From the NCBI RefSeq assembly GCF_001510665.1, contig NZ_LMTI01000001.1, forward strand, positions 35,368 to 99,367: DNA of 64,000 nucleotides. Reading direction: 5' to 3'. Positions 41,856 to 51,137 of this stretch are shown here, in pieces. The number at the start of each line of letters is the position of its first letter. The first letter of the stretch is position 1. The notes under the pieces are model-generated. The model was not told where the DNA came from and searched no databases. It was given only the letters and a program-made list of their open reading frames with translations. The position numbers were made by a program, and so were the translations under genes. This stretch comes from Bacillus sp. FJAT-27445. GTDB lineage: Bacteria > Bacillota > Bacilli > Bacillales > Cytobacillaceae.

Positions 41856-42068
41856 ATGAAGGAAATCGTATCTTCTATGGCAGGGACTGTATTTAATATT
41901 TTGGTAGCCGTGGGTGATGAAGTTAACGAGGGACAAACAATCATCGTTTTAGAATCAATGAAAATGGAAATTCCAATCGAAAGTACGGCCAGCGGAAAAA
42001 TTGGCGAATTAAGGGTGGCCATCGGAGACTTCGTAAATGAGGGCGATGTTTTGGCCACGTTCGAATAA
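41856..42068 (+). CDS. Biotin carrier protein (BLAP/YngHB type)
   Basis: A 70-residue biotinyl/lipoyl domain with the biotinylation motif VLESMKMEIPI (lysine in MKM) and the duplicated hammerhead fold segments AVGDEVNEGQ and AIGDFVNEGDVLATF. Such free-standing small carriers occur with YngHA-type biotin carboxylases. ATG 41856 behind GGAGGAAGCAGGA is preferred to ATG 41841. Its stop is 10 bases before the next gene. Confidence 0.9.
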   Translation: MKEIVSSMAGTVFNILVAVGDEVNEGQTIIVLESMKMEIPIESTASGKIGELRVAIGDFVNEGDVLATFE

Positions 42069-42078
42069 GGAGGAACTT

Positions 42079-43620
42079 ATGCAGGGAACTAGTGGTATTC
42101 AGCAGAAATTATTTGAAAATAGGAAGGTTGCCGAGGCAGGGGGCCACCAAAAATACCATGAAAAGCTGAAGGAACAGGGAAAGCTTTTCGTCCGCGAACG
42201 GCTGGAATTGTTGTTTGATAACGGTGAGTACGAGGAGGATGGGAAGTTCGCCAACAATATGGCGAAAGGCCTTCCGGCGGATGGAGTCGTGACAGCTATT
42301 GGCAAGGTTGGAGGCCAGACGGTATGTGTCATGGCCAATGATTCCACTGTAAAAGCCGGATCCTGGGGTGCAAGGACCGTTGAAAAAATCATTCGGATCC
42401 AGGAAACGGCTGAAAAGCTAATGGTTCCGCTTTTCTACTTGGTGGATTCGGCAGGGGCGAGAATTACGGACCAGCTTGATATGTTTCCGAACCGCCGCGG
42501 CGCGGGAAAAATTTTTTATAATCAGGTGAAGCTTTCGGGGATGATACCCCAAATCTGCCTTTTGTTCGGTCCGTCTGCAGCTGGCGGTGCGTACATACCG
42601 GCATTCTGTGACATTGTCATCATGGTGGATGGAAATGCATCCATGTACCTTGGGTCCCCAAGGATGGCCGAAAAAGTAATTGGCGAAAAGGTTACGCTTG
42701 AAGAAATGGGCGGAGCGCGCATGCACTGTACGGTGTCCGGGTGCGGTGATGTCCTCGCAGCTTCGGAGGAGGAAGCGATTGAAGCTGCGAAAAAATATCT
42801 CGCCAACTTCCCAGCGAATTTCAAAGAAAGGCCCAAAGTGTGGGAACCTTCTGCTCCACTTGAGGGGAGAAGCCTTGAGGCCATTATTCCAGAAAACCAA
42901 AATGCCCCCTTCGATATGTACGAAGGGATCAATTCCCTGATTGATGCAGATAGTTTTTTTGAGATTAAAAAGCTTTTTGCCCCGGAGCTAATAACAGGAC
43001 TAGCCCGGATTGGAGGAAGGACTGTCGGAATCATTGCCAACCAGCCAAAGGTAAAAGGCGGAGTGCTGTTCGTTGATTCGGCAGATAAAGGAGCGAAATT
43101 CATCCAGCTATGCGACGCCTTCCACATTCCGCTGCTCTTCCTTGCCGATGTTCCGGGTTTCATGATTGGAACAAAGGTAGAAAGAGCGGGAATCATACGC
43201 CACGGAGCGAAATTGATTGCGGCGATGAGCTCCGCGACAGTTCCTAAAATATCGGTCATTGTCCGGAAGGCGTATGGAGCAGGGCTATATGCGATGGCGG
43301 GACCAGCGTTTGAGCCGGATGTCTGTATCGCTCTCCCTACAGCGCAGATAGCCGTTATGGGACCAGAAGCGGCCGTAAACGCGGTTTACTCAAATAAAAT
43401 CAATGAAATTGAAGACCCGAAGGAACGGATTGCATTTGTCCAGGAGAAACATCAGGAATACAAGGAACATATCGATATTTACAGATTAGCTTCGGAACTG
43501 ATTGTTGACGAGATTGTCGCCGCTTCCGAGTTAAGGGATGTTTTGATTAAACGGTTTGGCTACTATGAAACAAAGGAACTGAACTTCAGTACAAGAAAAC
43601 ATCCGGTCTATCCCGTTTAG
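42079..43620 (+). CDS. Acyl-CoA carboxylase, carboxyltransferase (beta) subunit
   Basis: The 513-residue protein holds both carboxyltransferase halves in one chain, as in propionyl-CoA/methylcrotonyl-CoA carboxylase beta subunits. The N-half contains FLVDSAGAR-like FYLVDSAGARITDQLDMFPN and GPSAAGGAYIPAFCD; the C-half has LFLADVPGFMIGTKVERAGI, VIVRKAYGAGLYAMAGPAFE and PTAQIAVMGPEAAVNAVY. The acyl-CoA specificity cannot be read with certainty. ATG 42079 follows AAGGAGGAAC; the frame opens at 42037 inside the carrier gene. Confidence 0.88.
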   Translation: MQGTSGIQQKLFENRKVAEAGGHQKYHEKLKEQGKLFVRERLELLFDNGEYEEDGKFANNMAKGLPADGVVTAIGKVGGQTVCVMANDSTVKAGSWGARTVEKIIRIQETAEKLMVPLFYLVDSAGARITDQLDMFPNRRGAGKIFYNQVKLSGMIPQICLLFGPSAAGGAYIPAFCDIVIMVDGNASMYLGSPRMAEKVIGEKVTLEEMGGARMHCTVSGCGDVLAASEEEAIEAAKKYLANFPANFKERPKVWEPSAPLEGRSLEAIIPENQNAPFDMYEGINSLIDADSFFEIKKLFAPELITGLARIGGRTVGIIANQPKVKGGVLFVDSADKGAKFIQLCDAFHIPLLFLADVPGFMIGTKVERAGIIRHGAKLIAAMSSATVPKISVIVRKAYGAGLYAMAGPAFEPDVCIALPTAQIAVMGPEAAVNAVYSNKINEIEDPKERIAFVQEKHQEYKEHIDIYRLASELIVDEIVAASELRDVLIKRFGYYETKELNFSTRKHPVYPV

Positions 43621-43631
43621 GCCGAATCTAT

Positions 43632-43672
43632 GGGCTTTCCCGCCATTGTGCCGGGAAAGCCTTTCGTTCTTT
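43632..43672 (+). terminator. Terminator of the carboxylase cassette
   Basis: GGGCTTTCCCG pairs with CGGGAAAGCC, followed by TTTCGTTCTTT. Confidence 0.83.
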
Positions 43673-43787
43673 AAGCCCTGATTTGGCCGGATTGGACCAG
43701 AATACTAAATCAAAAAAACTAATTTTCGGTACAAAGGTCCTGTAATTTGGTAAAATGTAGGCAAAGATGAGATAGGGTGAATTTACT

Positions 43788-44678
43788 ATGAAAATTGGGA
43801 TAGTCGGTGGGGGCTCAATTGGTTTATTGTTCGCTGCTTATTTACATCGCCTCTTTAAGGTAACACTCTATACTAGGACAGAAAGACAGGCGGATGAAAT
43901 AAATCGTGATGGCATAAGGCTCTTAAACGGGATAGGTCCATTAAGGGCAGCTGTACGCGCGCAGGTGCTGGGCAGCGGGGTGATGGAAAATGACTTGACA
44001 ATCGTCGCCGTAAAGCAGTACCAGCTGGAGTCGTTGATTGGGGATTTGCCTGATACAGGCGGATTTCTTTTTCTCCAAAATGGCATGGGCCATTTAAAAC
44101 TGTTGGAAAAAATGAAAGCTGAAACTATTTACGTCGGCTCCGTTGAACATGGGGCTTCAAGGGAGACTTCTACATCGGTGAGCCATAACGGCATGGGGGT
44201 TACACGGGTGGCGGTTTTCAGGGGCAATCCCGATTTGCTTAAAAAGGTTTCTGACGCCCTCTCTGAAAAATTCCCTTTCCATATTGAACCCGATTACTAT
44301 GAAATGCTGTCCGGGAAGCTGGCCGCCAATGCTGTAATCAATCCCCTTACGGCAATCCTAGGGGTGAAAAATGGAGAACTTGTTCAAAACAGCCATTTTG
44401 AAAGTCTGTTGGAAACGTTATTTAAAGAAGTTGCGGGTATTTTGGATTTCAAGGATCACCATTCCGTGCTTTTGAAGGTAAAGGGCATATGCAAAAATAC
44501 TGCCGAAAACAAATCTTCCATGCTGAAAGATTTGGATAGTGGAAGGCAGACCGAGGTAGACGCCATCATTGGATACCTATTGGAGCAAGCAAAGTCCAAA
44601 GGGATGGAAGCGCCGCTTTTGAATGCCTATTACGAAATAATCAAAGGAAGAGAACTGGCTGGGGGGGTAAAAGGTTGA
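43788..44678 (+). CDS. panE: 2-dehydropantoate 2-reductase (ketopantoate reductase, YlbQ)
   Basis: PanE reduces ketopantoate to pantoate with NADPH, for pantothenate and coenzyme A synthesis. The 296-residue protein has the Rossmann motif IGIVGGGSIGLLFAAYL at the N-terminus, the catalytic Lys in GKLAANAVINPLTAILG and the C-terminal SSMLKDLDSGRQTEVDAIIG. The last bases overlap the TTG start of the next gene by four (TTGA), so they are coupled. Confidence 0.92.
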   Translation: MKIGIVGGGSIGLLFAAYLHRLFKVTLYTRTERQADEINRDGIRLLNGIGPLRAAVRAQVLGSGVMENDLTIVAVKQYQLESLIGDLPDTGGFLFLQNGMGHLKLLEKMKAETIYVGSVEHGASRETSTSVSHNGMGVTRVAVFRGNPDLLKKVSDALSEKFPFHIEPDYYEMLSGKLAANAVINPLTAILGVKNGELVQNSHFESLLETLFKEVAGILDFKDHHSVLLKVKGICKNTAENKSSMLKDLDSGRQTEVDAIIGYLLEQAKSKGMEAPLLNAYYEIIKGRELAGGVKG

Positions 44679-45070
44679 GTACGATTCTATCATCCATTTT
44701 CGCATTGTTCATTTTCCTCCCCCTTTTGGGTTATTTAATTGTTTTTGCAATAAGCAAGCCGATAACCGGAAATCACCGCCGATCTGTCGGGCTCGCCCTT
44801 GATGCCACAACCTTCCTGTTAGTCATTTCGGTCCATTTTTTAATTATGACAATCTGGGAAAGCTCTCTCCTTTGGCTTATATTACTTATTCTTTTATTCG
44901 CTGGGATGCTGTCCGCAATCATTCAATGGAAAATCAAAGGGGAAGTTGTACTGCGGAAAGTATTCAAGGGTTTTTGGAGATTTACTTTTTTGCTGTTTTT
45001 TATTGCCTATGTCGGACTGATTTTATTTGGCCTTGTCGAGAGGGCGATCATGGCGGTCCAGGCATCCTAG
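44675..45070 (+). CDS. DUF3397 family membrane protein
   Basis: A 131-residue protein with four predicted membrane helices (about residues 5-27, 40-60, 64-84 and 103-125). It matches the DUF3397 family, which lies between panE and bshC in many Bacillus genomes (recalled). The function is unknown. It starts with TTG at 44675, overlapping the panE stop, with GGGGGGG just upstream as ribosome binding site. Confidence 0.8.
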   Translation: MSTILSSIFALFIFLPLLGYLIVFAISKPITGNHRRSVGLALDATTFLLVISVHFLIMTIWESSLLWLILLILLFAGMLSAIIQWKIKGEVVLRKVFKGFWRFTFLLFFIAYVGLILFGLVERAIMAVQAS

Positions 45071-45120
45071 CGCCAGAAAAGAAAAAACAAAGCAAAGTTT
45101 TTTTCCTTCGATGGTGTTAA

Positions 45121-45129
45121 TGCTATACT
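45121..45129 (+). promoter_or_regulatory. Extended -10 promoter of bshC
   Basis: TGCTATACT is an extended -10 element 41 bases before bshC. No clear -35 is seen. Confidence 0.45.
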
Positions 45130-45170
45130 CATATGGTATGACAATTGTTTAATCAGAAAGGAAGTACTAT

Positions 45171-46805
45171 ATGGAGGTTTCAAATCTCTTACTGCCAGCC
45201 ACCAATCGATTTGCTTCGGACTATCTGCAGCAGTCGGATGATGTGACGGCATTTTTCCATTATACATATAAGGAGCCTGGAACATACAAGGAAAGAGTTG
45301 AAGAATTGCTTTCTAGAGATTTTCCAAGAGAGCAGTTGGCTGGGCATATTGAATCTTATATGGCCAGGTTCCAGGAAAGCCATGAAACGAGCAAATCCAT
45401 CGAAAAATTGATGCGCCAGGATAGTGTTGTCGTAATTGGCGGCCAGCAGGCAGGAATTCTGACCGGGCCGCTTTATACAATACATAAAGCTATATCCGTT
45501 ATTCAGCTTGCCCGTAGGGAAGAAGAAAAGCTGGGGGTGCCAGTCGTACCGGTGTTCTGGATTGCGGGCGAGGACCATGATTACCAGGAAGTCAACCATA
45601 TTTATGTGCCTACAGAAACAACGGCGGAGAAATGGAAATTCCCGCAGAAAGTGTTCGGAAAGAAAATGGTCTCCGATATAGAGATTGACCAGGAGCTATG
45701 CCGCTCATGGGTCTCTAATTTGATTGCCCATTTCGGGGAAACTGCCCATACAAAGGAATTGGTCGGCCTCATTGACGAGTCACTGGAGAAATTTCCCGCC
45801 TTCACCGATTTTTTCGCATCAATCATCCTTCACCTGTTCAGGGACTCGGGCTTACTTTTGGTAGATTCGGGTAACAAAGAGCTGCGCCAAATCGAAAGCG
45901 GGAAATTCGAGGCGCTTATCAAAAGCCATGCCGCCATCTCCGAATGCTTGTCAATCCAGCAGGAAGCCATCCGGAAAAAAGGCTTTCCGAACGCCATTGA
46001 AACAACGAAGCATTCTGCAAACCTCTTTTATTATGAACCGCGTCTAACCGAGAGGGTACTCCTTGAGTATGATCCGGGAAGGGAGCTGTTTACCGGAAAA
46101 AATGGGGCTGTCTCGTTTACTCAGGATGAATTGCTTCAAATAGCAAGGGAAGAACCACACAAGCTTAGCAACAATGTCGTAACGAGGCCATTGATGCAGG
46201 AATGGCTTTTTCCAGTTTTGGCCTTTATCGGAGGACCGGGAGAAATTGCTTACTGGGCTGAACTCAAGCTCGTTTTTGAACACTTTGGCATGAAAATGCC
46301 GCCGCTAGTACCTAGGTTGAATATGACCATTCTCGAACGCCCAGTGGAAACCGACCTCAAAGAGCTTCAGCTCAATATTGCAGAAACACTTAGGCGGGGA
46401 ACGATGGAAGAGGAAGAAAAATTCCTTAAATCATTGGAGAATCCGGAACTGGAAGAGGCCTTTAAGAAAGCAAAGAAAGAAATTATCGGCCAGTATGAAA
46501 ATCTTTTGGAGAAAACAGCTGCTTCGGTTCCATCATTGCTCCCTATTTTGAAGAAAAATGAAATGATCGTCCTTTCCCAGGTAGGTTTTTTGGAAAAGAA
46601 GCTTGAAGACGCGGCGCGGTTAAAGCATGCAGTTACCCTTAATAAATTCGCCCGGGTTAACCTGGCATTGCGGCCGGAAGGAATCCCCCAGGAAAGGGTA
46701 TTGAATATCCTCTACTATCTTAATAAATATGGCATCGACTTTGTTTCGAGGCTTTTGAACCTTGAGTATGAATTCGATGGAAGCCATAAATTGATACGCA
46801 TTTAA
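45171..46805 (+). CDS. bshC: Bacillithiol biosynthesis cysteine-adding enzyme BshC
   Basis: BshC adds cysteine to glucosaminyl malate, the last step in making bacillithiol, the major low-molecular-weight thiol of Bacillus. The 544-residue protein matches the family (about 540): VVIGGQQAGILTGPLYTIHK near residue 88, VFWIAGEDHDYQEVNHI, and VTRPLMQEWLFPVLAFIGGP GEIAYWAEL in the core. A C-terminal coiled coil (about residues 390-480) precedes the end. AAAGGAAG lies upstream. It is followed by a terminator and then the mraZ promoter region. Confidence 0.93.
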   Translation: MEVSNLLLPATNRFASDYLQQSDDVTAFFHYTYKEPGTYKERVEELLSRDFPREQLAGHIESYMARFQESHETSKSIEKLMRQDSVVVIGGQQAGILTGPLYTIHKAISVIQLARREEEKLGVPVVPVFWIAGEDHDYQEVNHIYVPTETTAEKWKFPQKVFGKKMVSDIEIDQELCRSWVSNLIAHFGETAHTKELVGLIDESLEKFPAFTDFFASIILHLFRDSGLLLVDSGNKELRQIESGKFEALIKSHAAISECLSIQQEAIRKKGFPNAIETTKHSANLFYYEPRLTERVLLEYDPGRELFTGKNGAVSFTQDELLQIAREEPHKLSNNVVTRPLMQEWLFPVLAFIGGPGEIAYWAELKLVFEHFGMKMPPLVPRLNMTILERPVETDLKELQLNIAETLRRGTMEEEEKFLKSLENPELEEAFKKAKKEIIGQYENLLEKTAASVPSLLPILKKNEMIVLSQVGFLEKKLEDAARLKHAVTLNKFARVNLALRPEGIPQERVLNILYYLNKYGIDFVSRLLNLEYEFDGSHKLIRI

Positions 46806-46838
46806 ACAGTTCACCTAAGGGTGAGCTGTTTTTTTTGA
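46805..46838 (+). terminator. Terminator after bshC
   Basis: AACAGTTCACC pairs with GGTGAGCTGTT (one wobble), followed by TTTTTTT. Confidence 0.87.
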
Positions 46839-46895
46839 CCCTGCCGCAGCGCTTACTCAATGTTATGCCAACTATTTGCCATGAAAAGAAAAAAA

Positions 46896-46922
46896 GTGTG
46901 GAGGAAAGTGGAGGATTGTGGT
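46896..46922 (+). promoter_or_regulatory. Putative MraZ operator: three GTGG repeats, 10-bp period
   Basis: GTGTGGAGGAAAGTGGAGGA followed by TTGTGG contains GTGG at 46898, 46908 and 46918. MraZ proteins bind direct repeats of this kind with a 10-bp period (TGGGN in Escherichia coli; AAAGTG repeats in Mycoplasma) upstream of mraZ and repress or activate the dcw operon. A further GTGG is at 46939. Binding is inferred from motif and position. Confidence 0.65.
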
Positions 46923-46953
46923 ACATTCAAATTAGAAAGTGGGGGTATTGGGC

Positions 46954-47385
46954 ATGTTCATGGGCGAATATCATCATAACATTGATAATAAAGGCCGCCT
47001 GATTGTGCCTTCCAAACTTCGGGACAACCTAGGGGAAATGTTTATCATTACCCGGGGCTTGGATCGATGCCTGTTTGGGTATCCACTTTCTGAATGGAGC
47101 CTGATTGAGGAAAAGCTTAAAGCTCTTCCGCTTACAAAAAAAGATGCCCGGGCCTTTACAAGGTTTTTCTTTTCAGGAGCAACTGAAAGCGAAATCGATA
47201 AACAGGGCAGAATCAATATTCCGGCTCCTTTACTGGACTATGCGAACTTACAAAAAGAATGTGTGATTTTAGGGGTTTCCAATCGAATTGAAATCTGGAG
47301 CAAGCAGATTTGGGAAGAATACTTCCAGGAATCCGAGGATTCTTTTGCTGAAATTGCAGAAAATATGATTGGCTTCGATATTTAA
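46954..47385 (+). CDS. mraZ: Transcriptional regulator MraZ
   Basis: MraZ has two SpoVT-AbrB DNA-binding halves with the DxxxR motif: [20 protein letters not shown] in the first and [20 protein letters not shown] in the second. It forms a ring and controls its own operon by binding upstream repeats. Starting at ATG 46954 the protein has 143 residues, equal to B. subtilis MraZ; the GTG at 46939 is part of the ribosome binding region (GTGGGGG). Confidence 0.94.
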   Translation: MFMGEYHHNIDNKGRLIVPSKLRDNLGEMFIITRGLDRCLFGYPLSEWSLIEEKLKALPLTKKDARAFTRFFFSGATESEIDKQGRINIPAPLLDYANLQKECVILGVSNRIEIWSKQIWEEYFQESEDSFAEIAENMIGFDI

Positions 47386-47446
47386 GGGAATTATTATTTT
47401 GGAATAGTTTCCGTAAGTATCGCTCGATTGGAAAGGTGGCAAGCAA

Positions 47447-48379
47447 ATGTTTGAACATACAACTGTATTATTGGATGAAGCAGTCGATGGACTGAAAATT
47501 AAGCCTGATGGCATCTATGTTGACTGCACGTTGGGAGGCGCCGGGCATAGCCTGAAAATTATCCAGGAGCTTGGAGAAAATGGCAGGCTGATCGCTTTTG
47601 ACCAGGATGAGACCGCAATCAGGAATGCCCGTGAAAAACTTGCTCCTTATGAAGACAGGCTGACGTTGATTAAAAGCAATTTCCTGCATCTTGAAAGTGG
47701 ACTCGAGGACCTTGGAATACATAAAGTTGACGGGATTCTATATGACCTTGGGGTTTCATCCCCTCAGCTGGATACACCTGAACGGGGATTCAGCTATCAC
47801 CATGATGCGCCGCTGGACATGCGGATGGACCGCAGCTCTGATATTTCGGCATACGATGTAGTAAACCACTGGTCGTACGAAGATTTGGTCCGTATCTTTT
47901 TCCGGTATGGCGAGGAGAAATTCTCCAAGCAAATCGCCCGGAAAATAGAAGCGGCAAGAGCAAAAAAGCCGATCGAAACGACATTTGAGCTTGTAGAACT
48001 CATTAAGGAGGCCATCCCTGCTCCCGCTAGGAGAAAAGGCGGCCATCCAGCGAAAAGAATTTTTCAGGCGATTAGAATCGCGGTGAATGATGAACTAGGC
48101 GTTTTTGAAAAATCCTTGGAACAAGCGATTAATTTACTGGCTGAAGGCGGAAGGATATCCGTTATAACGTTCCACTCCCTTGAAGACCGGATTTGCAAAG
48201 CCGCATTCAAGCAGGCATCCGAAACGCCTCCTCTTCCACCTGGGCTTCCCATTATACCCGAGGAGTTTAAGCCGATACTTAAATTGATAAACCGAAAGCC
48301 AATTTTGCCGTCAGATCTTGAGTTGGAAGAAAACAACAGAGCGCGCTCCGCAAAGCTCAGGATTGCGGAAAAAATTTAA
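47447..48379 (+). CDS. rsmH: 16S rRNA (cytosine1402-N4)-methyltransferase RsmH (MraW)
   Basis: RsmH methylates N4 of C1402 in 16S rRNA. The 310-residue protein shows [13 protein letters not shown] at the start, the SAM motif [32 protein letters not shown], the conserved DMRMD and [20 protein letters not shown], and [12 protein letters not shown] near the C-terminus. AAAGGTGG precedes the ATG. Second gene of the dcw cluster. Confidence 0.96.
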   Translation: MFEHTTVLLDEAVDGLKIKPDGIYVDCTLGGAGHSLKIIQELGENGRLIAFDQDETAIRNAREKLAPYEDRLTLIKSNFLHLESGLEDLGIHKVDGILYDLGVSSPQLDTPERGFSYHHDAPLDMRMDRSSDISAYDVVNHWSYEDLVRIFFRYGEEKFSKQIARKIEAARAKKPIETTFELVELIKEAIPAPARRKGGHPAKRIFQAIRIAVNDELGVFEKSLEQAINLLAEGGRISVITFHSLEDRICKAAFKQASETPPLPPGLPIIPEEFKPILKLINRKPILPSDLELEENNRARSAKLRIAEKI

Positions 48380-48436
48380 GTAACCAACCACTGAAAGTAA
48401 TGAGAATAATACACGCAGAAGTTGAGGAGGGAAAGA

Positions 48437-48793
48437 ATGAGCAGTTTAGCAAGAAAACTCCAAGAACAGCAAACCCAGCATACGCAACCGGCGATTCAGC
48501 CTGAAAGAAGGAAAGCATTAAGGCATCGGGTTACCCCTGGTGAAAAACTGATTTGGGCGATTTTCGCAGCCCTGCTTTTCTTTGGCGCTGTCCAAATTGT
48601 CTCTGCCCAGTCTGAAATCTATAAGGTGAACAAAGATATTCAGGAAATGAAAGTGTCCATTAATGAGCATGAAAGAGCGAATGGGGACTTGAAGGCCCAA
48701 GTTAAAGAACTAAGCAATTATGACCGCATTATGGCCAAAGCAAGGGAACTTGGCCTGAAGCTGAACGAACATAATGTCAAGGTTGTGCAATAA
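48437..48793 (+). CDS. ftsL: Cell division protein FtsL
   Basis: FtsL is a bitopic division protein that complexes with DivIC and DivIB and helps activate PBP2B-FtsW. The 118-residue protein has a basic cytoplasmic N-terminus, one membrane helix (about residues 37-57, LIWAIFAALLFFGAVQIVS) and an extracytoplasmic coiled coil (EIYKVNKDIQEMKVSINEHE). ATG 48437 follows GAGGAGGG. The gene ends two bases before pbpB. Confidence 0.9.
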   Translation: MSSLARKLQEQQTQHTQPAIQPERRKALRHRVTPGEKLIWAIFAALLFFGAVQIVSAQSEIYKVNKDIQEMKVSINEHERANGDLKAQVKELSNYDRIMAKARELGLKLNEHNVKVVQ

Positions 48794-48795
48794 TA

Positions 48796-51006
48796 ATGGT
48801 AAAAAAACAACCAAATATAAACAGAGGAGCAGTTGGATTGTTTTTTCTTTTCAGCCTGCTCTTTTTTGCCATCCTGTACCGTTTTTTTGTTTTAGGGATA
48901 ACGGGTGAAGCCGCCGGTCAGCCACTGGCAGCCAAGGCTGAACAGAAACATATGAGGTATAGCACGATTGAAGCGGAGAGGGGCACCATCAAGGATCGGA
49001 CTGGCGAGGTAATCGCAGAAGATACAGCCTCCTATACCCTTGTAGCCATCGTGGATAAAAAGATGACCACCGACCCGGATAACCCGAGGCATGTTGCCGA
49101 TCCTGAAAAGACCGCGGCAAAGCTATCAAAATATATTAAATTAGAAGAAAGCGAAATACTTAGGATCCTCTCCAAGAAAAAAGAGAATCCTAAAGTATTT
49201 CAAGTCGAGTTTGGCAAAGCTGGCAGTGATATACCCTATCAGACTAAAAAGCAAATTGAAGCTGAAAAACTGCCAGGTATAATCTTTAAACGTGAATCGA
49301 AACGTTATTATCCAAACGGCGTCTTCGCTTCCCATGTCGTCGGATTTGTCGAAAAGCAGAAATCGAAGGATGGCAAAATCAATAGCTTTGGGAAACTCGG
49401 TCTTGAAAAGGCCATGGACCAGTCTTTAAAAGGGGAGAACGGAAAAATCAATTATGAAAGCGATTTGTGGGGTTATTTGCTTCCTAAAGGGAAGGAATTT
49501 GTCACTCCCGCCCAAAATGGAGACGATATTTACCTAACTTTGGATAAAAAAATCCAGACCTTCCTTGAAGATGCTTTAAATAAGACGGTCGAGGAATTCA
49601 ACCCCAAAAAAATCATCGCCATTGTTGCCGACCCGAAAACAGGAGAAATTCTGGCGATGGGCCAAAGGCCGACTTTCCACCCGAAAACAAGGGACGGCAT
49701 TGAAAAGAGCTGGCATAATGAAGCGATAGAATATCCGTTTGAACCAGGTTCCACGATGAAAATCTTCACACTTGCAGCTGCAGTGAATGAGGCAGTATTC
49801 AATTCGGAAGAAAAGTACAAATCTGGCTCCTACAAGGTTACAGACCGTGATAAAGCAATCAAAGACCATAACGGAAAAGGATGGGGATCAATTTCCTATC
49901 TTGAGGGCGTCCAGCGCTCATCGAACGTTGCATTTGCCAAAATCGCCAAAGAAAAACTGGGTTTTGAAAAATTCCGGGAGTATTTGACCAAGTTTGGTTT
50001 GGACAGGCAAACAGGGATTGACCTTCCTGATGAAGCAACAAGCAAGCTGCGCTATGAGTGGCCGATCGAAAAAATTACAACCTCGTACGGCCAGGGAACG
50101 GCCATCACGGCCATTCAGCAAATCCAAGCGGCAACCGCGATTGCAAATGATGGGAAAATGATGAAGCCCCATGTTATCAAAAAAATAGTTGACCATGATA
50201 CAGGCGAAACGATAGAGGAAAAAAAGCCCGAAGTTGTCTCGCGGCCAATTACTCCTGAAGCTGCAAAGAAAGTCAGGGATATATTGGGGACAGTTATTAC
50301 ATCACCGAATGGCACAGGTCAACGTTACAATATCGAAGGATACAGCGTTGCGGGTAAAACTGGCACTGCCGAAATGTCGCAGGGCGGCGGTTACCTGAAG
50401 GGACCAGGGGATTATATTTTCTCCTTCCTGGGAATGGCGCCAAAGGACGACCCAAAACTTATTGTCTATGTTGCGGTCCAGCAACCGGACATCGATAGCT
50501 ATTTCAAGGGATCTCTTCCTGTTTCAATGATATTTAATCCAGTTATGAAAAACAGCCTGCAATATATGAATATCAAGCCTTCCACCCTTGTTCCGCCAAA
50601 AACCGAGGCATTGCCTGACCTGGCGGGAAAGAAATCCTCGGAAGCTGGGAAGCTTCTTAAGGACAAAGGGTTTGATGCCGTTGTGATTGGGAAGGGCGGC
50701 ACTGTTGTCGGCCAGATTCCCGCTGCAGGGGAAACCGTGATGGAAGGTGAAAAGGTAATTCTCCGCACTTCCGGGGATCCAGTTATGCCGGACATGGCCG
50801 GATGGTCGTTAAGGGATGCGATGAAGGCGGCTAACCTGGCAAAGCTAAGCTTGAATTTTAAGGGTTCAGGCTATGTCGCCAAACAAAGCATTACGAAGGG
50901 GACTCTTTTGAAGGATGGAGACCATCTAACAATTGAGCTCGAAACCCCGTTCGATAGCATAAACGGAAAAGATGAGGAGATGAAGGACCCGGAAGTAAAG
51001 GAATAG
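48796..51006 (+). CDS. pbpB: Penicillin-binding protein 2B (septal transpeptidase)
   Basis: PBP2B is the class B transpeptidase of the division septum. The 736-residue protein has a cytoplasmic stub and membrane helix (residues 12-32), a pedestal domain (ERGTIKDRTG), and the transpeptidase motifs SxxK in YPFEPGSTMKIFTLA, SxN in VQRSSNVAFAKIA and KTG in SVAGKTGTAEMSQGG. Two PASTA domains follow (PDLAGKKSSEAGKLLKDKG and PDMAGWSLRDAMKAANLAK). It is translationally close to ftsL. A terminator separates it from spoVD. Confidence 0.96.
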   Translation: MVKKQPNINRGAVGLFFLFSLLFFAILYRFFVLGITGEAAGQPLAAKAEQKHMRYSTIEAERGTIKDRTGEVIAEDTASYTLVAIVDKKMTTDPDNPRHVADPEKTAAKLSKYIKLEESEILRILSKKKENPKVFQVEFGKAGSDIPYQTKKQIEAEKLPGIIFKRESKRYYPNGVFASHVVGFVEKQKSKDGKINSFGKLGLEKAMDQSLKGENGKINYESDLWGYLLPKGKEFVTPAQNGDDIYLTLDKKIQTFLEDALNKTVEEFNPKKIIAIVADPKTGEILAMGQRPTFHPKTRDGIEKSWHNEAIEYPFEPGSTMKIFTLAAAVNEAVFNSEEKYKSGSYKVTDRDKAIKDHNGKGWGSISYLEGVQRSSNVAFAKIAKEKLGFEKFREYLTKFGLDRQTGIDLPDEATSKLRYEWPIEKITTSYGQGTAITAIQQIQAATAIANDGKMMKPHVIKKIVDHDTGETIEEKKPEVVSRPITPEAAKKVRDILGTVITSPNGTGQRYNIEGYSVAGKTGTAEMSQGGGYLKGPGDYIFSFLGMAPKDDPKLIVYVAVQQPDIDSYFKGSLPVSMIFNPVMKNSLQYMNIKPSTLVPPKTEALPDLAGKKSSEAGKLLKDKGFDAVVIGKGGTVVGQIPAAGETVMEGEKVILRTSGDPVMPDMAGWSLRDAMKAANLAKLSLNFKGSGYVAKQSITKGTLLKDGDHLTIELETPFDSINGKDEEMKDPEVKE

Positions 51007-51019
51007 TAGCTCATATCCG

Positions 51020-51053
51020 GCCGGCGGGATTACCCGCCGGCGTTCTATTTTTT
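51020..51053 (+). terminator. Terminator between pbpB and spoVD
   Basis: GCCGGCGGG and CCCGCCGGC with loop ATTA, followed by GTTCTATTTTTTT. Confidence 0.92.
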
Positions 51054-51137
51054 TATAGGCCCGCATAAGAATGAACGACAGGCATGTCCTTCCCCAATAA
51101 ACGGGGCCAGGTTCTGAAAGAAGGAGGAGCACACTTA

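Noticed and set aside
42522-43259. 245-codon minus-strand frame opposite the carboxyltransferase gene
   Set aside because: It is antisense to a clearly homologous gene; long antisense frames are common in GC-richer codon patterns and it has no ribosome binding site.
51050-51137. Possible sigma-E promoter of spoVD
   Set aside because: CATAAGAAT resembles a sigma-E -10 only loosely and there is no -35 at a suitable distance.
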